This document shows positions 7,580-13,727 of a DNA stretch of 24,272 nt, piece after piece. A program made the translations under genes and the position numbers. Position 1 is the stretch's first letter. Each line of letters begins with the position of its first letter. A model generated the notes under the pieces. The model made no database searches. It was not told the DNA's origin and saw only the letters and a program-made list of their open reading frames with translations. Source of the DNA: Methanomassiliicoccus sp. UBA345 (GTDB lineage Archaea; Thermoplasmatota; Thermoplasmata; Methanomassiliicoccales; Methanomassiliicoccaceae); the NCBI GenBank assembly GCA_002504525.1, contig DATD01000019.1:1-24272 (forward strand), given 5' to 3'.

Positions 7580-8773
7580 ATGCTGACCGATTCCGAAAGA
7601 CAAAGGGTGCTCGGCTATCGCTTGTCGGGCCACCACCTCTCCGAGCGGCTTCCTCCGGAAAGGATGCTCGATGCCGCCGGGGCCTGCGCCGTGCAGAACA
7701 CCCCTCCCGGCTCTGGAGCACTTTCTCTACTGGCCAGAGTGGACGGCCTGACGCCGGAGATGCTGCATAGAGCCCTCTACGAAGACCGCTCGATGCTGGA
7801 GGCATGGAGCATGAGGGCCTCGCCTCACCTCTTCCCGACATCACAGGCAGCAATCTTCGGACGCTGCCTGCAGCCGGACGACCGCTCTCTCGTCGAGGTC
7901 GTCATCGGCGCGGCCCCTCTCATCGATGAGATTGGACTGTCGATGCAACAGCTCTACCGCCTGGCCGAAGAAGCGGTGACCGCTGAATTGGGCGGGAACG
8001 AGATGCCGAAGACGGAGCTGGCCGCCCTCTCCGCGAGGCGCATCGCTCCTCGGTTGAACGATGCTCAGCAAGAGATCTGGACTCAGACGGCCATCGAATA
8101 CGACGGCATGACGAAGGGAGAGGCGATGGTGCGCTTCGCACTTTACGTCCTGGGCATGAGCGGGGTCGTGTGCTTCGCCGAGCATCGCGGCGGGAGATCG
8201 CCGATCGCCCTCACGCGGCAGTGGCTCGGCTACAGCGTTGACGAAGAGGTGGACTGCCGGGAGCTGGTCCGCCGCTACCTGCGTTGCTATGGGCCCTCCA
8301 CCGAGCGCTACTTCGCAGAGTGGAGCGGCGTCGGCATCGAGCATGCCACCCGACTGTGGTCAATGGCCGAGGGGGAAATGAGCGAGGTGACGCTCGACGG
8401 CAGGACATTATGGCTGCTCGATGAGCAGATGAACCTATTCGACGAAGCGCGCATTCCCGAAGGCGCGCGCCTGCTTCCGCCCCACGACCCCTACCTGCAG
8501 CAGCGTGATCGATCCATCATCGTTCCAGAGCCGAGTCGACGCCAGGAGATGTGGAAGGCTGCCGGTTCGCCCGGCGCGGTCCTTATCGACGGCGAGGTGG
8601 CCGGAACGTGGAGGCCGCAGAAGAAAGGGGCCACGCTCCGCCTGGAGCTCCGCCCCCACCATACGCTGGATGACTCGGAGGCCGAACAGCTCGAAAAGGA
8701 AGCGAACCTCATGGCGCCCTTCCGCAACGTGGCGCAGGTCGAGGTCACTCTTGTCCCGACGCCTCACCAGTGA
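7580..8773 (+). CDS. Winged-helix DNA-binding protein of the AlkZ/YcaQ-like (HTH_42) family
   Basis: A 397-residue protein of the HTH_42 superfamily, which includes DNA glycosylases that unhook interstrand crosslinks (AlkZ, YcaQ). Support comes from the overall length, the N-terminal CAVQNTPPGSGALSLLARV stretch matching the catalytic-loop region, GMSGVVCFAEHRG in the centre, and LLPPHDPYLQQRDR near 297-310, a hallmark of the family. In studied members the catalytic motif is Q-x-Q or Q-x-D; here the aligned residues are Gln39-Asn40-Thr41, so the second catalytic residue appears to be Thr. Activity is therefore doubtful or altered. The start is at ATG 7580; an upstream ATG at 7569 hits a stop after five codons. 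Its last 29 bases overlap the 3' end of convergent dph2. Confidence 0.82.
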   Translation: MLTDSERQRVLGYRLSGHHLSERLPPERMLDAAGACAVQNTPPGSGALSLLARVDGLTPEMLHRALYEDRSMLEAWSMRASPHLFPTSQAAIFGRCLQPDDRSLVEVVIGAAPLIDEIGLSMQQLYRLAEEAVTAELGGNEMPKTELAALSARRIAPRLNDAQQEIWTQTAIEYDGMTKGEAMVRFALYVLGMSGVVCFAEHRGGRSPIALTRQWLGYSVDEEVDCRELVRRYLRCYGPSTERYFAEWSGVGIEHATRLWSMAEGEMSEVTLDGRTLWLLDEQMNLFDEARIPEGARLLPPHDPYLQQRDRSIIVPEPSRRQEMWKAAGSPGAVLIDGEVAGTWRPQKKGATLRLELRPHHTLDDSEAEQLEKEANLMAPFRNVAQVEVTLVPTPHQ

Positions 8774-9749
8774 TGCTGTCCAGACGGTAATCGTCCCAGC
8801 TCCTCAGCCCGAGGACGATCTCCACCTCCACCGGGGTCAGCAGCGGCTTGGGATACCGAAGATAATCATCGATGGCGATGCGGGGGCATGCCGTCGAGAC
8901 GAAAGCATCGGCATCGAAGGGCAGCAGCCGGTCGGGGTGGAACTCCTCCAGAACGATGACGTCGGCCGAGCGGCCGTTCTCTTCCAGCATGCGGCGGAGG
9001 TCCCACGCCATGCCCAGCCGCCTCTGCCCCACCTTGGTGGAGACCAGGATGACAAAACGCTTTGCCTCCGAGGCGCGAACGATCGCACCGTGCCTCTGCC
9101 GCAGTATCCTCTCGCGAAGCTCGCTGAGCTCTCTCACCTCTTGCATGAGCGGATCGATCACCACCACCGGGCGGTCGGTCTCTATCGCAACGCTCAGCGG
9201 GTGGAAGTCGCCGCTTCCGATGTACAGGAAGCTGTCCGCGCGGCCCTTGAGCGGCTCCACGGCGCTGATGTTGCAACCCAGCACCTGGCCCTCGAAGACG
9301 ATGCGGCTGTCGCCCTTTCCCACCAGGGCGGTATGGCCGTTCGATTCGAGCCATTTCACCACCGAAGGGATCATCCTGACATGCTGCACGGTGGTGAGCA
9401 CTCCGACGCTACCCTTGAGCAGCGGCAGCGCCCGGGGAAGCAGCGATGAGATGTCCATGTCCATGAACACCTCCACGAACAGGACGTCGGGGCCGGCCTG
9501 CATGGACGGAATGTCGGCATGGCCGAACTGGACCAGGACATCTGCATAGTCGGTGAAGCTTTGGTCCACGTCGCATGCGCCGTAGCAGGGGTCAGCGATG
9601 AGGACGCATTTGCCGCCGGTCCTTTCCTCCAGCTCTCGGCCCAGTTCCTGGGCATGGGATTTCAGGCCCTCGGGCATCTGCAGGGCGAAGGTGCGAGCGC
9701 CCTTCCCCATGATCCATCTAGACACTTCGTCAAGGCGAAAATCATACAC
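8745..9749 (-). CDS. dph2: 2-(3-amino-3-carboxypropyl)histidine synthase (archaeal Dph2)
   Basis: Non-canonical radical SAM enzyme that transfers the 3-amino-3-carboxypropyl group of SAM to a histidine of elongation factor 2, the first step of diphthamide synthesis. It is 334 residues, the usual archaeal size. The three cluster-binding cysteines are in the expected places: Cys59 (DPCYGACDV), Cys159 (VLGCNISAVEP) and Cys288 (VSTACPRIAIDDY). Archaeal Dph2 works as a homodimer. AGGTGAG lies about nine bases before the ATG at 9749. The gene follows rpl10e by 47 bases on the same strand, so the two may be cotranscribed as a translation-related unit. Its 3' end overlaps the AlkZ-like gene tail to tail. 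Confidence 0.95.
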   Translation of the reverse strand: MYDFRLDEVSRWIMGKGARTFALQMPEGLKSHAQELGRELEERTGGKCVLIADPCYGACDVDQSFTDYADVLVQFGHADIPSMQAGPDVLFVEVFMDMDISSLLPRALPLLKGSVGVLTTVQHVRMIPSVVKWLESNGHTALVGKGDSRIVFEGQVLGCNISAVEPLKGRADSFLYIGSGDFHPLSVAIETDRPVVVIDPLMQEVRELSELRERILRQRHGAIVRASEAKRFVILVSTKVGQRRLGMAWDLRRMLEENGRSADVIVLEEFHPDRLLPFDADAFVSTACPRIAIDDYLRYPKPLLTPVEVEIVLGLRSWDDYRLDSITGEASGQE

Positions 9750-9796
9750 TGGCGCTCACCTGCGAAAAATGAGAATGAAAGGAATTGGTTGGGGTT

Positions 9797-10315
9797 TCAC
9801 GAGACGAGCTCAGCGCCCTTCTCGATCTCCACGTAGCAGGGGGAGGGGAGCTTCATGGAAGCCTTCCACAGCGCCTGCTTGGCAGCCGGGAACGCCTGCT
9901 GGGTGACGCGAAGCTTCATGATGACATCGTCGCTCTGCACCCTGGCGGCGGTTCCAACGTTCTTGCCGAAGGCAGCCCTCATGCCACCCGACACACGGTC
10001 CGCGCCGGCGCCGGTGGCCATCTTGTGCTCCCTCAGCACGATGTGGGGGTACGGCCTTATCCTGAGATGGAAGGAAGCGATGCTGGTCTCCTTGGTGAGA
10101 GTCCTGTTGGCAGCGATACGAGCTGCCTCGAGAGCGGTGTGCCTAATCTGGCAGGGTTCCTTGATCTTGAGCAACATTACGATGGGGAAGTCACCGTTGA
10201 CGGTCCCAAGGTCAAAGCTGTTGATACGGGAGGCGGGAACTCCACCCATGTACTCCCTGCGAGTGAAAGCCTGACCCCTGATCTGTCTGTACATTCGTCC
10301 GGGTTTACGTGCCAT
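9797..10315 (-). CDS. rpl10e: 50S ribosomal protein uL16 (L10e)
   Basis: Large-subunit ribosomal protein at the central protuberance near the tRNA acceptor ends. The 172 residues carry the archaeal/eukaryotic L10e signatures: the N-terminus MARKPGRMYRQIRGQAFTRR with EYMGGVP, RIRPYPHIVLREHKMATGAGADR near 86-108, and GGMRAAFGK, corresponding to the conserved tRNA-facing loop. The length is normal. AGGTGA lies about seven bases before the ATG at 10315 and is part of a short palindrome. The promoter lies about 55 bases upstream. It probably forms a unit with dph2 downstream. Confidence 0.96.
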   Translation of the reverse strand: MARKPGRMYRQIRGQAFTRREYMGGVPASRINSFDLGTVNGDFPIVMLLKIKEPCQIRHTALEAARIAANRTLTKETSIASFHLRIRPYPHIVLREHKMATGAGADRVSGGMRAAFGKNVGTAARVQSDDVIMKLRVTQQAFPAAKQALWKASMKLPSPCYVEIEKGAELVS

Positions 10316-10324
10316 GCTGAATCA

Positions 10325-10337
10325 CCTATTGAATAGG
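10325..10337. promoter_or_regulatory. Palindrome in the rpl10e leader overlapping its Shine-Dalgarno
   Basis: A perfect 6-base inverted repeat around one base: CCTATT-G-AATAGG on the plus strand. On the rpl10e (minus) strand its 3' arm runs directly into the AGGTGA Shine-Dalgarno. It could be a weak hairpin hiding the ribosome site or a protein-binding dyad; either role is inference. Confidence 0.4.
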
Positions 10338-10365
10338 ATGTGAAGGTCTGCTTACATTATTGTTC

Positions 10366-10377
10366 TTGTATTTATGC
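10366..10377 (-). promoter_or_regulatory. TATA-type promoter of rpl10e
   Basis: The minus strand reads GCATAAATACAA. A start about 25 bases downstream, near 10345, would give a leader of roughly 30 bases carrying the palindrome and Shine-Dalgarno. It lies within the 110-base gap after the ArsR-like gene. Confidence 0.5.
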
Positions 10378-10425
10378 GCTCTGGTCGGGCCGCAAGTATG
10401 GCCAAGTCGACCGACTGGCGCTCGC

Positions 10426-10764
10426 TCAGACCATATCGGACTCGTCGATAAGGGGCATCTCCTCCACCTTTCCGTCGTCGAGCTCGATCTTGACCCTTAC
10501 CGCACCGCGGTCCATGAATATGGTGGCCTTTTGGAGCCTTGAGCTATAGACCGAGATGAACTTTCCGGTCGGGGAACGGCGCCGCTCCACGCATTCCAAG
10601 AGACGCAGCGATTCCAGATGGTGGATGCGGCTGTAGCAGGCTGAGATCGGTATTCCTAAACTGGCGCTCATCTCCGCCGCGGTGCGAGGGGTCTCCATCG
10701 CCCATACGAGGATGCGCGCGCAGTAGTCATCGTTCATTACTCTGGAGATGCTCAATGCATCCAT
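10426..10764 (-). CDS. Small ArsR-like winged-helix transcriptional regulator
   Basis: A 112-residue protein with one winged helix-turn-helix near residues 10-60: PRTAAEMSASLGIPISACYSRIHHLESLRLLE has the pattern of helix-turn-recognition helix seen in ArsR-like archaeal regulators, followed by a basic wing (CVERRRSPTGKFISVYSS). The C-terminal 35 residues form a short beta-rich, acidic tail, and no metal-binding cysteine motif is evident. An AT-rich stretch upstream (around 10785-10806) can hold its promoter. It is divergent from the carboxymuconolactone-decarboxylase-like gene across about 110 bases, so it may control that gene and itself. The ligand is unknown. Confidence 0.75.
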   Translation of the reverse strand: MDALSISRVMNDDYCARILVWAMETPRTAAEMSASLGIPISACYSRIHHLESLRLLECVERRRSPTGKFISVYSSRLQKATIFMDRGAVRVKIELDDGKVEEMPLIDESDMV

Positions 10765-10873
10765 ATGACCCGGGGATACGTTACTAAGATAATAGTTTTT
10801 GTATATGGATCGAGTGGATAAATGATATCTGCGACGAAAACAACTTACATTCGCAATACCGATGGTGGCGCAT

Positions 10874-11242
10874 ATGAGCGAACAGGGCGGAGTGCAAGAG
10901 GAAGTGGAGAGGCGGCTGCAGCAGCAAGAGGATTTCTATGGGTTCCGGCCATTCCTGGCCCAGTTCCTGTCGGGATACCCGGACCTGTTCATGGCCTATA
11001 CCGGACTGTCAGGGCGATTGCTCGTAGAGCCGAAGCATCTCACCATCAAGGAGATGGAGCTGGCGGCCGTCTCGGCCAGCGCGGCGCTGGGAAGCGAGCA
11101 CTGTCTCAACGTCCACGTACCGCAGGCCCGCAAGGTCGGCGCGACCAAGGAAGAGATCATAGAAGCGGTGATGGTCGGCAGCCTCATGGCCATGACCAAG
11201 GGGCAGTCCACGGCGTTCCGGAAGCTGGCCGGGCTGGACTGA
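10874..11242 (+). CDS. Carboxymuconolactone decarboxylase / AhpD-like family protein
   Basis: A 122-residue all-helical protein of the CMD/AhpD superfamily, whose members include decarboxylases and peroxiredoxin-linked disulfide reductases. The core SASAALGSEHCLNVHVPQARKVGATKEE has the Glu-His-Cys...His signature, but only one cysteine (Cys77) is present, not the CXXC of true AhpD. A disulfide-reductase mechanism like AhpD is therefore unlikely. MVGSLMAMTKGQ follows as the usual C-terminal helix. I start at ATG 10874, which has GGTGG five bases upstream. An ATG at 10862 would add four residues and has no ribosome site. It is divergent from an ArsR-like regulator, suggesting local control. The substrate is unknown. 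Confidence 0.82.
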   Translation: MSEQGGVQEEVERRLQQQEDFYGFRPFLAQFLSGYPDLFMAYTGLSGRLLVEPKHLTIKEMELAAVSASAALGSEHCLNVHVPQARKVGATKEEIIEAVMVGSLMAMTKGQSTAFRKLAGLD

Positions 11243-11252
11243 AGCAAGATAG

Positions 11253-11258
11253 TTATAC
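11253..11258 (+). promoter_or_regulatory. TATA-like element before the unknown gene at 11281
   Basis: TTATAC lies 23-28 bases ahead of the ATG at 11281 with no Shine-Dalgarno between them, the spacing expected for a leaderless transcript. Confidence 0.4.
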
Positions 11259-11280
11259 TCGCGGAACAGAAGTCTGAACG

Positions 11281-11634
11281 ATGGTTCAGCTCGACCTGGA
11301 GGATGCAATCCGACTTCGCATGGAGATGCTTCTTAGGAACAATCCCGACCTGGAGATCGACAGCTCGGTGCAGGAGGGCGATTGGGCGCTGCTCACCCTC
11401 AACGAGGGCGGCCGGCTGGTAGGGTTCGAGTTCTTGGAGACGGACGACAGCTGGAGCCGCCCGGACGCCCTTCTTCAGTACTACGAGGCGGCGAACGCCG
11501 GCTACTACGTCGGAGTGATCGTGCCGTCCTGGGCCGTCGATGACGTCAACGAGCTGGTGTTCAGCATGGGGGAGTACCCTGTCACCATACTCACCTATGA
11601 AGACCTGGGCATCGAAGAGCTCGCCTCGGCCTGA
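11281..11634 (+). CDS. Hypothetical acidic protein, 117 residues
   Basis: I do not recognise this protein. It is acidic, soluble and has no signal peptide or membrane segment. It opens with a helix (LDLEDAIRLRMEMLLRNN), continues with strands (WALLTLNEGGRLVGFEFLET) and a Tyr-rich helix (LLQYYEAANAGYYVGVIVP), and ends with an acidic helix (YEDLGIEELASA). The strand GFEFLET followed by YYVGVIVP vaguely recalls a reduced restriction-endonuclease-like core, but no complete catalytic set is visible, so I claim no function. A TATA-like element 23-28 bases upstream suggests leaderless expression. It lies between the CMD-like gene and rnp4. Base composition resembles the neighbours, and the coding pattern supports a real gene. 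Confidence 0.7.
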   Translation: MVQLDLEDAIRLRMEMLLRNNPDLEIDSSVQEGDWALLTLNEGGRLVGFEFLETDDSWSRPDALLQYYEAANAGYYVGVIVPSWAVDDVNELVFSMGEYPVTILTYEDLGIEELASA

Positions 11635-11691
11635 ACATGCAAAGCTATTTCAGCGCAATGCCCTTCCTGCCCTCACAGCGCTGGTAGGCAG

Positions 11692-12066
11692 ATGGTGAAG
11701 AAGCGCATATCCAATCAAGAGGCGAGGGGCATCGCAATGTCCCGCATGGGGCGGCTCCTTGACCTTGCTCTCGTCGAGGCGAGAGAGGGCCGGACCGAAC
11801 GAAGCCGGCGGTATGTCACGCTGGCCCGCAGGATCGGCATGCGCACCAACACCCCGATGCTGAAGGACCGATCGTACTGCCGGGAATGCATGGTCGCACT
11901 GCTCCCCGGACGCAACTGCCGGATCCGCCTACGCTCCGATCGCGTGGTCGTGCATTGCCTGTCCTGCGGGGCGGTGCGAAGGGCGCCATATCTCAGGGAG
12001 AAGAGGGGCGAGCAAAATGAACAAGGTAAAGAAAAAGCAACTGATAGGAAAAGGCAGCGAGCTTGA
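11692..12066 (+). CDS. rnp4: Ribonuclease P protein component 4 (Rpr2/Rpp21 family)
   Basis: Protein subunit of archaeal RNase P, which matures the 5' ends of tRNAs; with Rnp1 (Rpp29) it supports the RNA's specificity domain. Among its 124 residues the N-terminal helices (SRMGRLLDLALVEAREG) precede a zinc ribbon with Cys63-Cys66 (YCRECM) and Cys89-Cys92 (HCLSCG), the arrangement expected for Rpr2/Rpp21. Basic residues surround the ribbon (RNCRIRLRSDR). The tail is Lys/Glu/Gln-rich and its last 50 bases overlap the start of yhbY in another frame, implying coupled translation. Adjacency to a YhbY-type RNA-binding gene is a familiar archaeal arrangement. Confidence 0.92.
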   Translation: MVKKRISNQEARGIAMSRMGRLLDLALVEAREGRTERSRRYVTLARRIGMRTNTPMLKDRSYCRECMVALLPGRNCRIRLRSDRVVVHCLSCGAVRRAPYLREKRGEQNEQGKEKATDRKRQRA

Positions 12067-12286
12067 GCCAACGGTCCACATCGGGAAGGAGGGCCTGACC
12101 GACGGCGTCGTGGAAGAGGTGCGGGCGCAGGTCAAGAGGGCCAAGCTGGTCAAGGTAAGGCTGCTGCCCAACTCCGAGCTGAGCGTGGACGAGGTCGCCG
12201 CCGAGCTGTCGGAGCGCTCCGGAACCGTGGTGGTGGACGTCCGGGGGTTCACCGTCCTGCTGTGCGACACCCGTTCGGCGCGCTGA
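12017..12286 (+). CDS. YhbY/CRM-domain RNA-binding protein
   Basis: An 89-residue single CRM-domain (CRS1-YhbY) protein. This small fold is found on pre-ribosomal particles and in plant group II intron splicing factors. Family features are the N-terminal KKKQLIGKGSELEPTVHIGKEGLT, a basic helix (VRAQVKRAKLVKVRLLPN), then ELSERSGTVVVDVRGFTVLL at the C-terminus. The ATG at 12017 lies inside rnp4, and the 50-base overlap suggests coupled expression with the RNase P subunit. A role in rRNA or RNase P RNA handling is inference from the domain and neighbour. A hairpin with a T-run lies about 65 bases downstream. Confidence 0.9.
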   Translation: MNKVKKKQLIGKGSELEPTVHIGKEGLTDGVVEEVRAQVKRAKLVKVRLLPNSELSVDEVAAELSERSGTVVVDVRGFTVLLCDTRSAR

Positions 12287-12351
12287 GCGCCGGATGCCGT
12301 CGCAGAACGCCTCGGCCCATCCATCAGCTGTATCCCGGGCCCGCCCGCGGC

Positions 12352-12373
12352 GCCTTCGATGGCAAGGCTTTTT
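12352..12373 (+). terminator. Hairpin with T-run after yhbY
   Basis: Stem arms GCCTT and AAGGC enclose a 7-base loop and are followed directly by TTTTT. This fits termination of the rnp4-yhbY transcript ahead of serS; the T-run alone can suffice for archaeal RNA polymerase. Confidence 0.5.
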
Positions 12374-12410
12374 GTGGAAAGACGCGATTCACTCGTGAAG
12401 GTGACTGGCT

Positions 12411-13673
12411 TTGTTGGATGTTGATCTCATTAGGCGCGATCCAGAGCTAATTCGCACCATGATGCGTAACCGCAATTACTCGGAGGAGGCTCTTGACAAT
12501 TTTCTCAGCCTGGACGGGGAGTGGCGCCGCCTGGTGGAAGAGTCCAATCAGCTCCGGCACAAGAGGAACGTCGCGTCCGAGCAGATACCAAAGCTGAAGG
12601 GCGAGGAGAAGCAGAAGTGCATCGCCGAGATGAGGGAGGTGGCCGAGAGGATCAAACAGCTCGATGCCTCGGCCCTGGAGCTGGAGGCCCGGCGGGACGA
12701 GGTTGTGCTCAACATCCCCAACGTTCCCGACGCCTCGGTGCCGGTCGGTTGCGATTATGACGGCAACCGGATGGTCGCATCGCACGGCCAGGCGCGCAAG
12801 TTCGATTTCATCCCGAAGAAGCACTACGAGCTCGGGGAGGACCTCGACATCATCGACTTCCAGCGGGGGGTCAAGATCACCGGCAGCGGGTTCTACATCC
12901 TCAAGGGGGACGGGGCCAGGCTGGAGAGGGCGCTGATCCAGTACATGCTCGATCTGCACCATGAACAGGGATACACGGAGGTGTTCACCCCCGCCATCGT
13001 CAACACCGGCGCGGTCATCGGCACCGGGCAGTACCCCAAGATGAAGGACGACATGTACTGGTGCGAGAGGGACGACCTCTGGCTGAACCCCACCGCCGAG
13101 GTGCCGGTCACCAACATGCATCAGGATGAGATCTTCGAGCGGGAGCAGCTGCCGCTTTCGTACACCGCGTACCTGCCGTCGTTCCGCCGCGAGGCGGGGA
13201 GGAACGCTGACACCAGGGGCATAATCCGGGTGCACCAGTTCAACAAAGTGGAGCTGGTGAAGTTCGTTCATCCGTCCAATTCGTTCCAGGACCTGGAGGC
13301 GCTGCGCTCCGACGCCGAGGCGGTCCTGCAGGGCCTGGAGCTGCCGTACCGCGTGCTGCTGCTATGCACCGGAGACATGGGCTTCGCCAGTGCCAAGACC
13401 TACGACCTGGAGGCCCATTCACCGGGCGCGGACCAGTGGCTGGAGGTGTCCTCCTGCTCCTGCTTCACCGACTTCCAGGCGCGGAGGGCCAGGATAAAGT
13501 TCCGCCCCGAGCCGCACCTCAAGAGCGAGTTCGTCCACACCCTCAACGGTTCCGGCCTCGCTCTGCCAAGGACGATGGTGGCCGTTCTGGAGAACTATCA
13601 GAACAAGGATGGCACGGTGACGGTGCCGAAGGCCCTGCGCTCCTATATGAAAGGCCAGGAGATCATCGGCTGA
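12411..13673 (+). CDS. serS: Seryl-tRNA synthetase, common (bacterial-like) class II type
   Basis: Charges tRNA-Ser (and tRNA-Sec where present) with serine. The 420 residues include the N-terminal long antiparallel coiled-coil arm (about 25-105, rich in Glu/Lys/Arg) that grips the tRNA. The class II catalytic core follows: TAE at 228-230, motif 2 SFRREAG at 257-263 and motif 3 NGSGLALPRTMVAVLEN at 379-395, with its conserved arginine. This is the widespread SerRS, not the divergent zinc-dependent form of some methanogens. The start is TTG at 12411: AAGGTGA is six bases upstream, and the product MLDVDLIRRDPE matches the usual N-terminus. It is convergent with mtaB, 54 bases apart. Confidence 0.96.
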   Translation: MLDVDLIRRDPELIRTMMRNRNYSEEALDNFLSLDGEWRRLVEESNQLRHKRNVASEQIPKLKGEEKQKCIAEMREVAERIKQLDASALELEARRDEVVLNIPNVPDASVPVGCDYDGNRMVASHGQARKFDFIPKKHYELGEDLDIIDFQRGVKITGSGFYILKGDGARLERALIQYMLDLHHEQGYTEVFTPAIVNTGAVIGTGQYPKMKDDMYWCERDDLWLNPTAEVPVTNMHQDEIFEREQLPLSYTAYLPSFRREAGRNADTRGIIRVHQFNKVELVKFVHPSNSFQDLEALRSDAEAVLQGLELPYRVLLLCTGDMGFASAKTYDLEAHSPGADQWLEVSSCSCFTDFQARRARIKFRPEPHLKSEFVHTLNGSGLALPRTMVAVLENYQNKDGTVTVPKALRSYMKGQEIIG

Positions 13674-13727
13674 GCGGGGCCGGGCACTTAAATAAACGGG
13701 AAGGGGTTTGCCAGTCCTGGGGGCCGA

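Noticed and set aside
7452..7853. The open frame of mtxX extends 134 codons upstream of 7451.
   Set aside because: That part is Arg/Ser-rich with no family resemblance, is antisense to the AlkZ-like gene and covers the divergent promoter region.
13683..13700. AT-rich CACTTAAATAAACGGG between serS and mtaB looks like a promoter.
   Set aside because: It lies between two convergent genes with no downstream start in either direction. A T-rich end for the mtaB transcript is more likely.
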